A DNA stretch of 64,000 bases from Oceanihabitans sp. 2_MG-2023 (GCF_030547245.1 NZ_JAUOQT010000003.1:62001-126000), one strand, 5' to 3'. Counted from the stretch's first letter, positions 27,830 through 37,617 are shown. The notes: generated from the letters alone by a model not told the origin. A program made the numbers and translations.

Positions 27830-28873
27830 TTATTGTGTTTGATTTTGAGTCTCTTTTTTAGTATCTTTTTTTTCTTCAACTTTAACTTCTGCCTTTTCCT
27901 CCTCTTTGGCCACCGCTACTGTATCCGTAATATTGAAGTAATTATCCTCTAATTTTACTGCGATTAAAACTAATTTTTCAATTAAATCAGCAATAAATTC
28001 TTCTAAATTATCATTAATATCTGAAATTAGTTTGTATTCAAATTCCGCTTTCATTTTACCTATTAAAAATGCTGCAGAATCATTGGCTATTTCTTTGTTT
28101 TTAGAAATAATACAGATATACTTATATATTTGAGATAGACAATTTTTAATGGATCTTGGACATTTTTCGTTTAATATTATAAACTCTAAAGTAGTTTCTC
28201 TAGATGGTGTTTTTTTATAATAACGACGCATCATATCGTAAGTAGAGACACATTTTAAAAGTGTGGACCATTGGTAACTTCCTTCTGTGGAGTCGCCATT
28301 CAATTCTTTAGAAGCTGCAACATCACTCATTTTAGAGTTTATAATTCTAGATACTTGAATTGCTCTTTCTAAATTTACACCTAACATAATAATAGCATAT
28401 ACTTCGTCATGTAAAAGTGTGCTTTTTATTTTACTTCTTGCTTCTGATGTAGATTGTGTAACAATTGTTGTAAAATCATACAAGCCACTTTTTACAAATT
28501 GTTCTATAGGATATGCTTTAATAGTATGGTTAATTCTATTAATACATTCAAATAATTCTGTTGAAATTAGATCTCTAGAACTTCTGGCATTTTCGTGTGC
28601 ATTTATAAATGTACTTAATATAGAGTACGGTTTTTCTTGATTTAAACCAACATTAAATAAAACAGCTTCTTCTTCTAATGTAATGTCTGCATCAATAATT
28701 TCGTTTGCAGACATATACATTACAGATCGTAAAACAAATTGTCTAGATTGTGATAATTCGTCTGGTGCATCTAATGACGAAAAATAATTGACGCTTAAAA
28801 ACCTTGCTAAGTGTTCTGAACGCTCAATATATCGTCCCATCCAAAAAAGGTTATTGGCTACTCTTGCTAACAT
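27830..28873 (-). CDS. Alpha-E domain-containing protein
   Basis: A 347-residue, nearly all-helical protein of the alpha-E (DUF403/COG2307) family, starting MLARVANNLFWMGRYIERSEHLARFL, a reliable family signature. Residues 1-315 are the domain. The last ~30 residues are a charged low-complexity tail of K, E, V and Q. It lies 7 bases downstream of the ATP-grasp gene on the same strand, the usual arrangement, and is presumed to work with it. No catalytic role has been assigned to the family with confidence. Confidence 0.92.
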   Translation of the reverse strand: MLARVANNLFWMGRYIERSEHLARFLSVNYFSSLDAPDELSQSRQFVLRSVMYMSANEIIDADITLEEEAVLFNVGLNQEKPYSILSTFINAHENARSSRDLISTELFECINRINHTIKAYPIEQFVKSGLYDFTTIVTQSTSEARSKIKSTLLHDEVYAIIMLGVNLERAIQVSRIINSKMSDVAASKELNGDSTEGSYQWSTLLKCVSTYDMMRRYYKKTPSRETTLEFIILNEKCPRSIKNCLSQIYKYICIISKNKEIANDSAAFLIGKMKAEFEYKLISDINDNLEEFIADLIEKLVLIAVKLEDNYFNITDTVAVAKEEEKAEVKVEEKKDTKKETQNQTQ

Positions 28874-28880
28874 ATATTCT

Positions 28881-30347
28881 TTATTTTTTTAAAACCCAAG
28901 TGTCTTTTGATCCGCCACCTTGAGATGAGTTTACTACTAAATTTCCTTTTTTAAGTGCTACTCTTGTTAAACCTCCTTTTAACACAAAATCGACATCTTT
29001 ACCTAATAGTGTAAACGTTCTTAAATCTACATGTCTAGATTCAAAAGATTCATTTTCATCGATATACGTTGGATGAGTAGATAAGGACATAATTGGCTGT
29101 GCTATGTATTTTCTAGGTTCAGCTAAAATGGTCTTTTTAACTTTTTCTATCTCTTCTTTTGTAAGCTTATTTCCAATAGAAATACCATAACCTCCAGATT
29201 CGTCGACTGGTTTAATTACCAATTTATCAATGTTTTCTATAACGTATTTTAGTTCGTCTTTTCTACTGCAATGATAGGTATGTACATTACTTAAAATAGG
29301 TTCTTCATCTAAATAATATTTAATAATTTCTGGCATGTAAGTATATACAGCTTTGTCATCTGCAACACCAGTTCCCGGAGCATTTACTAAAGTTACATTT
29401 CCTTTTTGATATACTGAAAACAAACCAGGAACACCTAAAAGGGAATCCTTTTTAAAGACCAGAGGATCTATAAACAAATCATCTACTCGTCTGTAAATAA
29501 CATCTACTTTTTCTGGTCCGTAAATAGTTCGCATGTATACAAAACCATTTTCAACAAATAAGTCTCTACCTTCTACTAAAACAACTCCCATTTGTTTTGC
29601 AAGAAAAGAATGCTCATAATATGCCGAATTATAAACTCCAGGAGTAATAATAACACAAACAGGAGCATCTACTCCATTTGGTTTTACAGACTCTATAGTT
29701 TCTAATAATCTAGCTCCATAATCTACAACCGTATGCGTATTGTATTGATTAAAAACACCAAATAATGCATGTTTAACTGCATTTCTATTACCAACTACAT
29801 AACTCACACCAGAAGGACATCTAATATTATCTTCTAATACATAATAATTCCCATCCGAATGTTTGATTAAATCGGTACCTGAAATATGGTTGTAAATTCC
29901 TCCAGGAGGATCTAAACCTATCATTTGAGGTAAAAAATTAATAGAAGATTTAATTAAATCTATAGGAACAATTCCTTGTTTTATTATTTTTTGGTCATGA
30001 TATAAATCCCAAAGAAAAAGGTTTAAAGCTTTACTTCTTTGTAATACTCCTTTCTCAATAGTACACCATTCTTTATTATTAATAATTCTTGGAAATAAAT
30101 CGAAAGGAAATATTTGTTCTTTCACCTCTTTTTCTCCATATACCTGAAAAGTAATCCCTAAATTAAAAAAGGAATCTTTTGCTTGTTTATTTAGACGATC
30201 GAACTCATTTACAGAGTATTTTCCAAAGATTTCAAATAAGGTTTTATAAATGCTTCTAATTTCTTCATTCTTATTAAAAAGCTCGTCATAAAATCTAGAA
30301 TCTAAATCGTAAGTTGAAAATAGCGGAAGTGTTTTGGTTTTTTTCAA
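28881..30347 (-). CDS. Circularly permuted type 2 ATP-grasp protein
   Basis: A 488-residue stand-alone paralogue of the ATP-grasp half of the fusion at 24.3-26.9 kb. Shared motifs are FPFDLFPRIINNKEW, YYVLEDNIRCPSGVSYV, VCVIITPGVYNSAYYEHSFLA, VDVIYRRVDDLFIDPL, KPVDESGGYGISIG and the C-terminal LKGGLTRVALKKG with GGGSKDTWV. It would activate a carboxylate with ATP to form an amide or peptide bond; substrate and acceptor are unknown. It starts a two-gene operon with the alpha-E gene, running towards the plus-strand set. The gene-free stretch upstream (30348-30570) shows no clear -7 element. Confidence 0.92.
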   Translation of the reverse strand: MKKTKTLPLFSTYDLDSRFYDELFNKNEEIRSIYKTLFEIFGKYSVNEFDRLNKQAKDSFFNLGITFQVYGEKEVKEQIFPFDLFPRIINNKEWCTIEKGVLQRSKALNLFLWDLYHDQKIIKQGIVPIDLIKSSINFLPQMIGLDPPGGIYNHISGTDLIKHSDGNYYVLEDNIRCPSGVSYVVGNRNAVKHALFGVFNQYNTHTVVDYGARLLETIESVKPNGVDAPVCVIITPGVYNSAYYEHSFLAKQMGVVLVEGRDLFVENGFVYMRTIYGPEKVDVIYRRVDDLFIDPLVFKKDSLLGVPGLFSVYQKGNVTLVNAPGTGVADDKAVYTYMPEIIKYYLDEEPILSNVHTYHCSRKDELKYVIENIDKLVIKPVDESGGYGISIGNKLTKEEIEKVKKTILAEPRKYIAQPIMSLSTHPTYIDENESFESRHVDLRTFTLLGKDVDFVLKGGLTRVALKKGNLVVNSSQGGGSKDTWVLKK

Positions 30348-30573
30348 ATCTTATATTTTAGTAAATGTGAATTACATTCTCTAAAATAGTAAGATTATAT
30401 TAATATATACTAACTTTTAGCTAAACATTTATTGATCGTTTACAATTTTATTACATTTATAATATTGGAGACTATTTTTGTTGTTTTAATAAAATAGATA
30501 TCTAATTTACAGTTTTTTGCATCGGTTAATGAAAAAGAACTCTACCTATTTAATAAGGGGTATTTATTTAAAC

Positions 30574-30607
30574 GAAAAAAGCTTTATGAAAAAAATCATA
30601 AAGCTTT
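30574..30607 (-). terminator. Intrinsic terminator of the polyol operon
   Basis: AAAGCTTTATGA and TCATAAAGCTTT form a perfect 12-bp stem with a 6-base loop. On the minus strand it is followed by six Ts. It lies about 25 bases after the stop of the PfkB kinase gene. Confidence 0.9.
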
Positions 30608-30632
30608 GCATAATTGAGTTGCTATTAATCAA

Positions 30633-31535
30633 TTATTGGTCACAAAAGATATTTTTAGGGTTAATAAACTTTGTGATTTGTTCGTTACTTATTTTTGGAT
30701 TTGCTCCTTCACTTCCTGCTACTAAAGCACCAACTGCACAAGCATAATCTATTGCTTCTTGCGGATTATCTTTATCTAATAGTTTATTTATTAGTGTAGC
30801 TAAAAACGAGTCGCCAGCACCTACGGTATCCACCACTTTAATTGTATAGCCTTCATTATTATAAAATGTATCATTATAATATAAAACAGCACCTTTACTA
30901 CCTTTAGTAACACAAATAGATGTTGTGTTTGTTTGTTCTGCTATGAATTTTATGTTTTCTTCTATAACATTAGAATCAAACTTTAGACTTTGGCAAATTT
31001 CATAGATTTCATCATCATTAAATTTAATAAAATCAGCTTCTTGCATCAAAAATTTTAAGATTTCAGTAGTATAAAAAGGAGCTCTAAGATTAACATCAAA
31101 AATTTTATGTTTTGCTAATTTTAAAAGCTTATATAAGGTTTTTTCTGATATAATATCTCTAGTTACTAAACTTCCATAAATAAAAGCATCTGCTTGTATT
31201 GTAGCTTCTTCAGCGGTTTTAGTATACTGAATATTATCCCATGCTCTAGGATGTTTAATTTCGTAAGTTGCAACGCCATCATTATCTAAGCTTACTTGAA
31301 CTTCTCCAGTTTTAAGCGTCTCATCTATTTGCAAATTTTCTGTATTAATACCTTGACTTATACTATAAGATTCAATTAATTTTCCTTCAGAATCTTTTCC
31401 AATTCGAGTAATAATTGAGACATTATTTTCTAAAGATTGTAAACGTAGAGCAACATTTAAAGGAGCTCCTCCCATTTTTTTATTCGAAGGAAAAACATCC
31501 CATAATACCTCTCCAAAACAAACTATATTTTTCAT
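30633..31535 (-). CDS. PfkB family carbohydrate kinase, probably fructokinase
   Basis: A 300-residue ribokinase-fold kinase. The N-terminal signature is CFGEVLWDVFPSNKKMGGAPLNVALRL, which favours fructokinases. The C-terminal PfkB signature VDTVGAGDSFLATLINKLL carries the catalytic Asp and the anion-hole GAGD. Beside a mannitol 2-dehydrogenase-type gene, the natural role is fructose to fructose 6-phosphate. This pairing is an established mannitol route in marine Flavobacteriia. It is the last gene of the operon, 12 bases after the dehydrogenase, and is followed by a strong terminator. Confidence 0.9.
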   Translation of the reverse strand: MKNIVCFGEVLWDVFPSNKKMGGAPLNVALRLQSLENNVSIITRIGKDSEGKLIESYSISQGINTENLQIDETLKTGEVQVSLDNDGVATYEIKHPRAWDNIQYTKTAEEATIQADAFIYGSLVTRDIISEKTLYKLLKLAKHKIFDVNLRAPFYTTEILKFLMQEADFIKFNDDEIYEICQSLKFDSNVIEENIKFIAEQTNTTSICVTKGSKGAVLYYNDTFYNNEGYTIKVVDTVGAGDSFLATLINKLLDKDNPQEAIDYACAVGALVAGSEGANPKISNEQITKFINPKNIFCDQ

Positions 31536-31547
31536 ACTAATTACTTT

Positions 31548-33032
31548 TTAATAAGCACTATTAATACTTTTTAAATTATCTTCAATGTTCTTATTTGTAA
31601 TATCTTGATACGCTTTTACAAATACTTCAGTAAACACAGTATTCTGTTTTAAAGCTCCAAAAACCGACTCCAATTCTAAAAAGGCAATCGGATTTTGTTT
31701 TGCTTCTTTAGCTTTTTCGTTTAACTCCTGTTTAAGAGCATCTTTTATGTTTAAAACTTCACCATCTTCATTAGCACCTAAACTATAAATAGCCCAAGCA
31801 GCTGTTACAAATGCAGCCAATTGAATTGAATTATTTTTTTCTAATTGGGTTTGAATCGTTGGTAGAATAAAAATTGGAAATTTTGCAGAAGTTTCGGAAC
31901 AGATACGATCAATTTGATCTTTAATATTTATATTTCCGAAGCGCTCCAACAACGATTTTTTATAGGCATCTAAATCAACACCTTCTAAATCTCCTAAAGT
32001 TGGTGTCACTTCTTCATTCATATAATGCTTTAAAAAGACTCTAATATTTGGATTATTAACTGCTTCGTCAATAGTGTTATACCCCATTAATGCACCTAAA
32101 ATCCCTAATACGGAATGTCCTGCATTTAATAAACTTAGCTTCATTTTTTCATAAGGCACAACATCTGCAACAAACTGTGCTCCTACTTTTTCCCAAGCTG
32201 GTCTTCCTGCAATAAAATGATCTTCAATAACCCATTGTTTAAAAGGCTCACAAACTACTGGCCAAGCATCATCAATACCAGACGTTTCTTTTAGATGTTT
32301 AATATCCTCTGCTGCAGTTACAGGTGTAATTCTGTCTACCATTGCATTTGGAAAAGAAACGTTTTCGTTAATCCAACCTACCAATTCTGGCTCTGCTTTA
32401 GACACGTAGCTTAATAGCATATTTTGTGTCATGTGACCATTACCTTGAATATTATCGCAAGATTGAATAGTAATTCCTTTTAATCCTTGTTCTTGTCTTA
32501 ATTTTAAAGCTTGTGTTAGGTAACCAAATATGGTTTTTGGTATGTTTGGATTTTCTAAATCGTGAATAATTAACGGGTTTGCAAAATCGAATTTTTTAGT
32601 CGCTTCATTATAATTATAACCACCTTCTGTAATGGTTAAAGTGATAATTTTAACCTCTGGGCTAGCCATTTTTTCAATGACTTTTAATGGATTTTCTGGA
32701 GCAAACAGACATTCTGTTATAGCACCAATAACACGTTTGGTATGTGTACCATCTAATTCTTTAACAATTAAAGTATACAAGCCATCTTGTTCCTTTAAAG
32801 TGTTGTATATTTTAGTGTCAAAATCTAATAAAGCCACACCACAAATCCCCCAATCTTTTACAGCTTCATTTTGCAACAATTGGTCTGTATAGAAGGCTTC
32901 ATGCGCTCTATGAAATCCGCCAATACCAACATGTACAATACCCGTTTTAATCGTTTCTCTATTGTATTTTGGTACAGCAATTCTTTCTGAAATCTCAGAA
33001 AGGTTTTTATTATTTAATTTTAAGTTTTCCAT
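31548..33032 (-). CDS. Mannitol dehydrogenase family protein (mannitol 2-dehydrogenase or fructuronate reductase)
   Basis: A 494-residue long-chain polyol dehydrogenase. NAD-binding is marked by IVHVGIGGFHRAHEAFYTD near residue 35. The family signature is SFPNAMVDRITP (about 226-237), and the catalytic lysine region is PYEKMKLSLLNAGHSVLG with the essential K-x-x-x-x-N-x-x-H pattern. Length and motifs fit mannitol 2-dehydrogenases; fructuronate reductase cannot be ruled out by sequence alone. The fructokinase next to it and the absence of hexuronate genes favour mannitol to fructose. Confidence 0.9.
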   Translation of the reverse strand: MENLKLNNKNLSEISERIAVPKYNRETIKTGIVHVGIGGFHRAHEAFYTDQLLQNEAVKDWGICGVALLDFDTKIYNTLKEQDGLYTLIVKELDGTHTKRVIGAITECLFAPENPLKVIEKMASPEVKIITLTITEGGYNYNEATKKFDFANPLIIHDLENPNIPKTIFGYLTQALKLRQEQGLKGITIQSCDNIQGNGHMTQNMLLSYVSKAEPELVGWINENVSFPNAMVDRITPVTAAEDIKHLKETSGIDDAWPVVCEPFKQWVIEDHFIAGRPAWEKVGAQFVADVVPYEKMKLSLLNAGHSVLGILGALMGYNTIDEAVNNPNIRVFLKHYMNEEVTPTLGDLEGVDLDAYKKSLLERFGNINIKDQIDRICSETSAKFPIFILPTIQTQLEKNNSIQLAAFVTAAWAIYSLGANEDGEVLNIKDALKQELNEKAKEAKQNPIAFLELESVFGALKQNTVFTEVFVKAYQDITNKNIEDNLKSINSAY

Positions 33033-33044
33033 TACAGAATATAT

Positions 33045-34013
33045 TTATTTGCTTTCGAATCTTTGTAATAACACTGCAAAAATGATGATAGCGCCTTTAA
33101 CCACTTGTTGCGGATACGAAGGAACATTTAGTAAGTTTAAAATGTTTCCTATTAATCCTAAAATAAGCACCCCCATTAAAGTATTTATTGCAGTTCCTTT
33201 TCCTCCATTTAAACTTGCACCACCAATAACTACAGCAGCAATAGCATCTAGCTCCCAAGCCATTCCCATGTTTGGAGAACCTAAATTAGTTCTAGAAGCC
33301 ACAATAATAGCAGCAGTTGCAGCTAAAGCACCAGAAATAGCATAGACTAAAAACTTGTATTTATTAACTTTTATTCCAGATAAACGAGACGCTTCTTCGT
33401 TACTACCAATAGCGATAATTAATCTTCCAAAAACGTTGTATCGTAGCATTACCATAGTACAGATAACTATGATAAAAAAGACTATAGCGATATTAGGAAT
33501 ACCCAAAGTAGCGTTGTTTGCGAAGTCTGACATGAATTTTCCACCAACGGTTGTAAATGTAACAGGAGAACCTTTAGAGTAGATAAAACTTAAACCTCTG
33601 GCAATAGTCATTAATGCTAATGTAGCTACAAATGGAGCCATTTTTTGATAAGCAACGAGGTAACCAGAAACACTTCCTAATCCGAAACCAATAACTATAG
33701 TCATTAAAATAGCCAGTGGTAAAGCAAAAATATTAACCAAAATGGCAAAAGTGACCGCTAATAATGCTACCATTGAACCTACAGACAAATCAATACCACC
33801 TGTTAGAATAACTATGAGCATACCAATACTGATAATACCAATACCAGACACTTGTTTTAATAAGTTCGAAAGGTTTACGGAAGTAAAAAACACATCGGAA
33901 ATTAATGCCGAAAAAATCACTAATAATATAAAAATGAATATCGTATTATACTTGACTAAAAACTTAAGTATTCCTCCAGGAGTACTAAGTTGTTGTTTTA
34001 TTGTTAAAGCCAT
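33045..34013 (-). CDS. Sugar ABC transporter permease (RbsC type)
   Basis: A 322-residue inner-membrane permease with about ten helices. It carries the RbsC-family segments MLIVILTGGIDLSVGSMVAL, GYLVAYQKMAPFVATLALMTIARGL, GSNEEASRLSGI (the EAA-like coupling loop) and DAIAAVVIGGASLNGGKGT. It forms a homodimeric channel driven by the ATPase encoded just upstream, receiving substrate from the binding protein. Spacing within the operon is tight (12 and 20 bases). Confidence 0.94.
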   Translation of the reverse strand: MALTIKQQLSTPGGILKFLVKYNTIFIFILLVIFSALISDVFFTSVNLSNLLKQVSGIGIISIGMLIVILTGGIDLSVGSMVALLAVTFAILVNIFALPLAILMTIVIGFGLGSVSGYLVAYQKMAPFVATLALMTIARGLSFIYSKGSPVTFTTVGGKFMSDFANNATLGIPNIAIVFFIIVICTMVMLRYNVFGRLIIAIGSNEEASRLSGIKVNKYKFLVYAISGALAATAAIIVASRTNLGSPNMGMAWELDAIAAVVIGGASLNGGKGTAINTLMGVLILGLIGNILNLLNVPSYPQQVVKGAIIIFAVLLQRFESK

Positions 34014-34033
34014 AACGTGAATGTTTAGTTAGT

Positions 34034-35557
34034 TTAATTATATTGTTTTAATGCTTCTCCAATGGAGTAACGTAAAATGTTTTCTTCTGAAAATTGTTGT
34101 TTTTGCAATTCGCCATAAATGGTACCTTCATGCATTACGAGAATACGATCTGAAATCCCCATAATTTCTGGCATGTCTGAAGATATTACAACGACACCAA
34201 CTCCTTTTTTTGCAACCTCATTAATAAGGTTGTAGATTTCAATCTTTGCACCTACATCTACGCCTCTAGTTGGTTCATCAATAAAAATAACTTTACTATC
34301 AATACTTAACCATTTCGCTAAAGCTACTTTTTGTTGATTTCCACCACTAAGATTTTTCACATTAACCTCAGAGTTAGGTGTTTTGATGTTTAATTTTTCA
34401 ATTAAACCTAATACCTTTTTGTATTCGTTTTCTACATTTATAAAACCTAGTTTACTAGAAATAGATTTAAAACTAGTCACACTAATATTTCTTCTTATAG
34501 ATAGTGGTAAGAAAACACCTTCCTCTTTTCTATCTTCGGAAACAAAGCCAATTTGATATCCTGCAGCATCTACTGGAGAATTGGTTTTAATCTCTTTGCC
34601 TTCTAGAATTAAGGTTCCAGATTTCTTTTTATCTGCACCAAAAATCAATTTAGCAGTTTCTGTTCTTCCACTTCCACCTAAACCAGCAATACCTAGTACT
34701 TCACCTGGTTTTACATGAAAAGAAACATCATTTACCATAGTTTCCTTAGCGGTTAAGTTTTTTACTTGAAAGATTGGCACCTCTCCAATTTTAATATCCC
34801 TTTTTGGATATAAATCTTTTAATTCGCGTCCAATCATTAAATGTATCACGCCATCTTTATCTGTATCTGCAATAGGCATACTACCAGTATCAACGCCATC
34901 TCTAAGCACTGTAACGGTATCAGCTATTTTGAAAACTTCATCTAAATGATGTGATATATAAATTATAGAAATACCTTGTTCTTTTAATTTGAAAAGAATT
35001 TGAAACAGTTTTTTAACATCTTTTGGATCGAAAACTGTTGTAGGCTCATCAAGTACAAGAATTTTGGTGTCTTCTGAAATAGCTTTAGCAATTTCAACCA
35101 CTTGTTTTTGCACAATACTTAAGTTTTTCACTTTAGCGGAAGCATCAATTTTAAAGTCTAAAGAATCTAATAATTCTTGAGCATCTTTAATTAAACCTTT
35201 CCAATTCATCCAAGATTTACTTGCACCTAATTTGTGTAAATAAATGTTTTCTGCAACGGATAAATCGTTTACTAAAGACAATTCTTGATAGACCACATTA
35301 ATACCTAAAACCTGACCTTCATGTGTGTTTTTAGGGTTAATCACTTCACCATCTAAAACTACAGTACCTGTATCTTTTTGGTGTACACCACTTAAAATTT
35401 TAATTAAAGTAGATTTACCTGCACCATTTTCACCTAATAAAGCATGAATTTCTCCAGACTTTACTTTTAAGTTCACATCTTTAAGTACAGAAACAACACC
35501 AAAACTTTTGGAAATTCCTGACATTTCTAGACGATATTCACTTGCTGAGTTTTTCAT
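34034..35557 (-). CDS. Sugar ABC transporter ATP-binding protein (RbsA/MglA type, two ABC domains)
   Basis: A 507-residue protein with two ABC cassettes. The first has Walker A GENGAGKST (about 42-50) and Walker B KILVLDEPT. The second has a degenerate Walker A (GLGGSGRTE) but a strong signature motif NLSGGNQQK and Walker B KVIFIDEPTRGVD. The degenerate second site is normal for this family. It drives carbohydrate uptake with the permease and binding protein of the same operon. CUT2-type importers like this are uncommon in Flavobacteriia, which usually use SusCD. Confidence 0.95.
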   Translation of the reverse strand: MKNSASEYRLEMSGISKSFGVVSVLKDVNLKVKSGEIHALLGENGAGKSTLIKILSGVHQKDTGTVVLDGEVINPKNTHEGQVLGINVVYQELSLVNDLSVAENIYLHKLGASKSWMNWKGLIKDAQELLDSLDFKIDASAKVKNLSIVQKQVVEIAKAISEDTKILVLDEPTTVFDPKDVKKLFQILFKLKEQGISIIYISHHLDEVFKIADTVTVLRDGVDTGSMPIADTDKDGVIHLMIGRELKDLYPKRDIKIGEVPIFQVKNLTAKETMVNDVSFHVKPGEVLGIAGLGGSGRTETAKLIFGADKKKSGTLILEGKEIKTNSPVDAAGYQIGFVSEDRKEEGVFLPLSIRRNISVTSFKSISSKLGFINVENEYKKVLGLIEKLNIKTPNSEVNVKNLSGGNQQKVALAKWLSIDSKVIFIDEPTRGVDVGAKIEIYNLINEVAKKGVGVVVISSDMPEIMGISDRILVMHEGTIYGELQKQQFSEENILRYSIGEALKQYN

Positions 35558-35572
35558 ATCTATTAGATTAAA

Positions 35573-36637
35573 TTAAAATATCGCGTTTGGATTGTAGTAC
35601 TTAGCAGCATTCTCTTTAGTAATTAATAAAGGTGCTGTGTATGATTTTTTATCAAAATCGGTTCTACCATTCATATATTCTACAGCATATTGTACTGCAT
35701 TTTTACCAATTTGCACAGGACTATTCATTGCAGTACAACCATAAAAATCGGTTTCCATGATGTATTTAATCGCTTCTTTTTGTCCATCTGCACCAGCAAC
35801 AATTAAAATATCATCGGTTTTACCAGCTTGTGCAATTGCTTTAATAGCACCTAACACACAAACATCCGATTCTGTAATGACTACATTAACATCTGGATGC
35901 GCTACTAAAATATCTTCCATAGCTTTAAGTCCTCCTGCATAAGACCATTCGGTATAGGCTTGTGTTTTTACATTCAAGTTAATCTTACCAAGCGTACGCA
36001 ATTGTTCTTCGGTAATCCCTTGTAATAAACCTTGTTTACGTGTACGACCAACTGGGTTTCCTGCATTTCCGCTTAATAAAGCAATGTTCATAGGTTTGTT
36101 TCCAAATTTTTTAGCTAACCATTCTCCAGCTAACTCACCATTAGCTAAATTGTTAGATTGTATAGTCGTTACAAATTCTGCTTCAGGGCTTATAGAACTA
36201 TCAATTATAAAAACAGGGATACCAGCAGCTTCTGCTAATTTAGTAACACCAACTAAAGCATCGGGATCTTTAGGGTTAAGAAGTAGTGCATCTACACCTT
36301 TAGTAATTAAATCTTCTACAGCAGCAATTTGCTTATTAATATCATCTTGGCCATCCGCAGATAAAAATTGCATGCCATTTTTTTCTGTAGTAGACTTTAT
36401 ACTTTGCCATAAAGCCTGATAATAAGGTGCATTTAATGAAGGAGAACAATAGCCTATTTTTTTACTACTAAGATCTATTTTACTTTCAAAAACATCTCCT
36501 ATTTCTTCAGTATCATCATTCGTGGACTCAGAATTATTTAACTGCTCTGCACAACTATTAAGATTAAATATCCATACAATTAGTAATACTGGAAGTATTC
36601 TATTCTTTATACAGAGTGTTATCGTTTTTGTTTTCAT
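35573..36637 (-). CDS. Sugar ABC transporter substrate-binding lipoprotein (RbsB type)
   Basis: A 354-residue periplasmic-binding-protein fold of the ribose/galactose class. A lipoprotein signal with lipobox L-N-S-C (Cys about residue 29) anchors it in a membrane. The mature part starts after an acidic linker with KKIGYCSPSLNAPYYQALWQSI, and the family hallmark GVDALLLNPKDPDALVG and FVTTIQSNNLANGELAGEWL follow. The hinge region is NVVITESDVCVLGAIKAI. The ligand is not readable from sequence; the operon suggests a polyol such as mannitol. Confidence 0.93.
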   Translation of the reverse strand: MKTKTITLCIKNRILPVLLIVWIFNLNSCAEQLNNSESTNDDTEEIGDVFESKIDLSSKKIGYCSPSLNAPYYQALWQSIKSTTEKNGMQFLSADGQDDINKQIAAVEDLITKGVDALLLNPKDPDALVGVTKLAEAAGIPVFIIDSSISPEAEFVTTIQSNNLANGELAGEWLAKKFGNKPMNIALLSGNAGNPVGRTRKQGLLQGITEEQLRTLGKINLNVKTQAYTEWSYAGGLKAMEDILVAHPDVNVVITESDVCVLGAIKAIAQAGKTDDILIVAGADGQKEAIKYIMETDFYGCTAMNSPVQIGKNAVQYAVEYMNGRTDFDKKSYTAPLLITKENAAKYYNPNAIF

Positions 36638-36687
36638 AATCTTTAATTTATTTATTCTACAAAAAGGTTTGTTATATAGCTATACAA

Positions 36688-37560
36688 TTAAAACAAAGTA
36701 ACATCTAATTGCACTACCGTTTTTTCTTGTTCAGGATTCCACATAAGTGTAACATCTACAGGTATATTGTGTTTAAAAACTGCAAATTGTTTATTAAAAG
36801 TGGCGCCAACATTAATAATATTTCCTGCTCCTTCTGTATAAAATGTTTTATCGGTTATAAAAGACCATGCTCCTCCTGCAAATAGTGACAAACTTGAGTT
36901 TTTGTTCTGCCAAACTTTACTACTCACTTCAAAATAATGTGTCCAAGAATTTTCTAAATCCCCATTATCTTGCACTTCATAATCACCAGAACCACCTCCA
37001 ATAATGGTTGCAAAATACAATAAGGTGTTAGGTGTTATATTGTAACCAAAATTAAGATCAACAAAGTTATACCCCTGTGTTTTATCATAGCTCCAATATT
37101 CTAATTTATCTCCTCTTTCTTCAACTCCTGTATAGTTATTATGTGAAACAGCTTCAATAAAGAATTTATCTGAAAATCGATATTTAGTATAAATAGATAC
37201 TTCTTTATAGTATGCACTTTCATTTACTCCCGTATTAATATTTTTTACATCTACTTTAGAAAAACTTGCTCCTCCCCAAAAACCAAAAGTGAATTTTTTA
37301 TTTTTTGAATTGAATTCTATGTTTGTAGCAATCATCGCCCCAGGATGCACAACAAAACCATGCCAAGTATGCATGTTTTTTAAATGCGCACCAATACTAA
37401 ATGGAACATATTTGTTTTCTTCCTCCACTTCCATTTTGTCTTCCTGAGAAAATGTTACATAGGATGAAAGAAATAGCAAAGCACATAAAGTTATAAAAAT
37501 AGTTTTTCTTTTTTTTTCTTTATTAAAACTTAAAATACTGAAGGTGAATAGTTTTTCCAT
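36688..37560 (-). CDS. Outer-membrane beta-barrel protein of the polyol operon
   Basis: A 290-residue protein. It has a long basic N-terminus, a signal peptide ending about residue 38 (YVTFSQ), and alternating aromatic/polar beta-strands to the C-terminus, ending in VVQLDVTLF. The terminal phenylalanine is typical of outer-membrane barrels. I recognise no specific family. It is the first gene of the operon, 50 bases before the binding protein, and is likely the outer-membrane channel for the ABC substrate, taking the place that SusC/SusD would normally fill. ATG codons before the hydrophobic segment leave the exact start slightly uncertain. Confidence 0.65.
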   Translation of the reverse strand: MEKLFTFSILSFNKEKKRKTIFITLCALLFLSSYVTFSQEDKMEVEEENKYVPFSIGAHLKNMHTWHGFVVHPGAMIATNIEFNSKNKKFTFGFWGGASFSKVDVKNINTGVNESAYYKEVSIYTKYRFSDKFFIEAVSHNNYTGVEERGDKLEYWSYDKTQGYNFVDLNFGYNITPNTLLYFATIIGGGSGDYEVQDNGDLENSWTHYFEVSSKVWQNKNSSLSLFAGGAWSFITDKTFYTEGAGNIINVGATFNKQFAVFKHNIPVDVTLMWNPEQEKTVVQLDVTLF

Positions 37561-37617
37561 TTTACAATAGGTTAAATAATGAATAAATTATAAAACGTCA
37601 TTTTTACGTTTATTTTT

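Noticed and set aside
30517-30747. 76-codon plus-strand frame
   Set aside because: It crosses the terminator of the polyol operon and then runs antisense to the PfkB kinase gene. No start signal or family similarity was seen.
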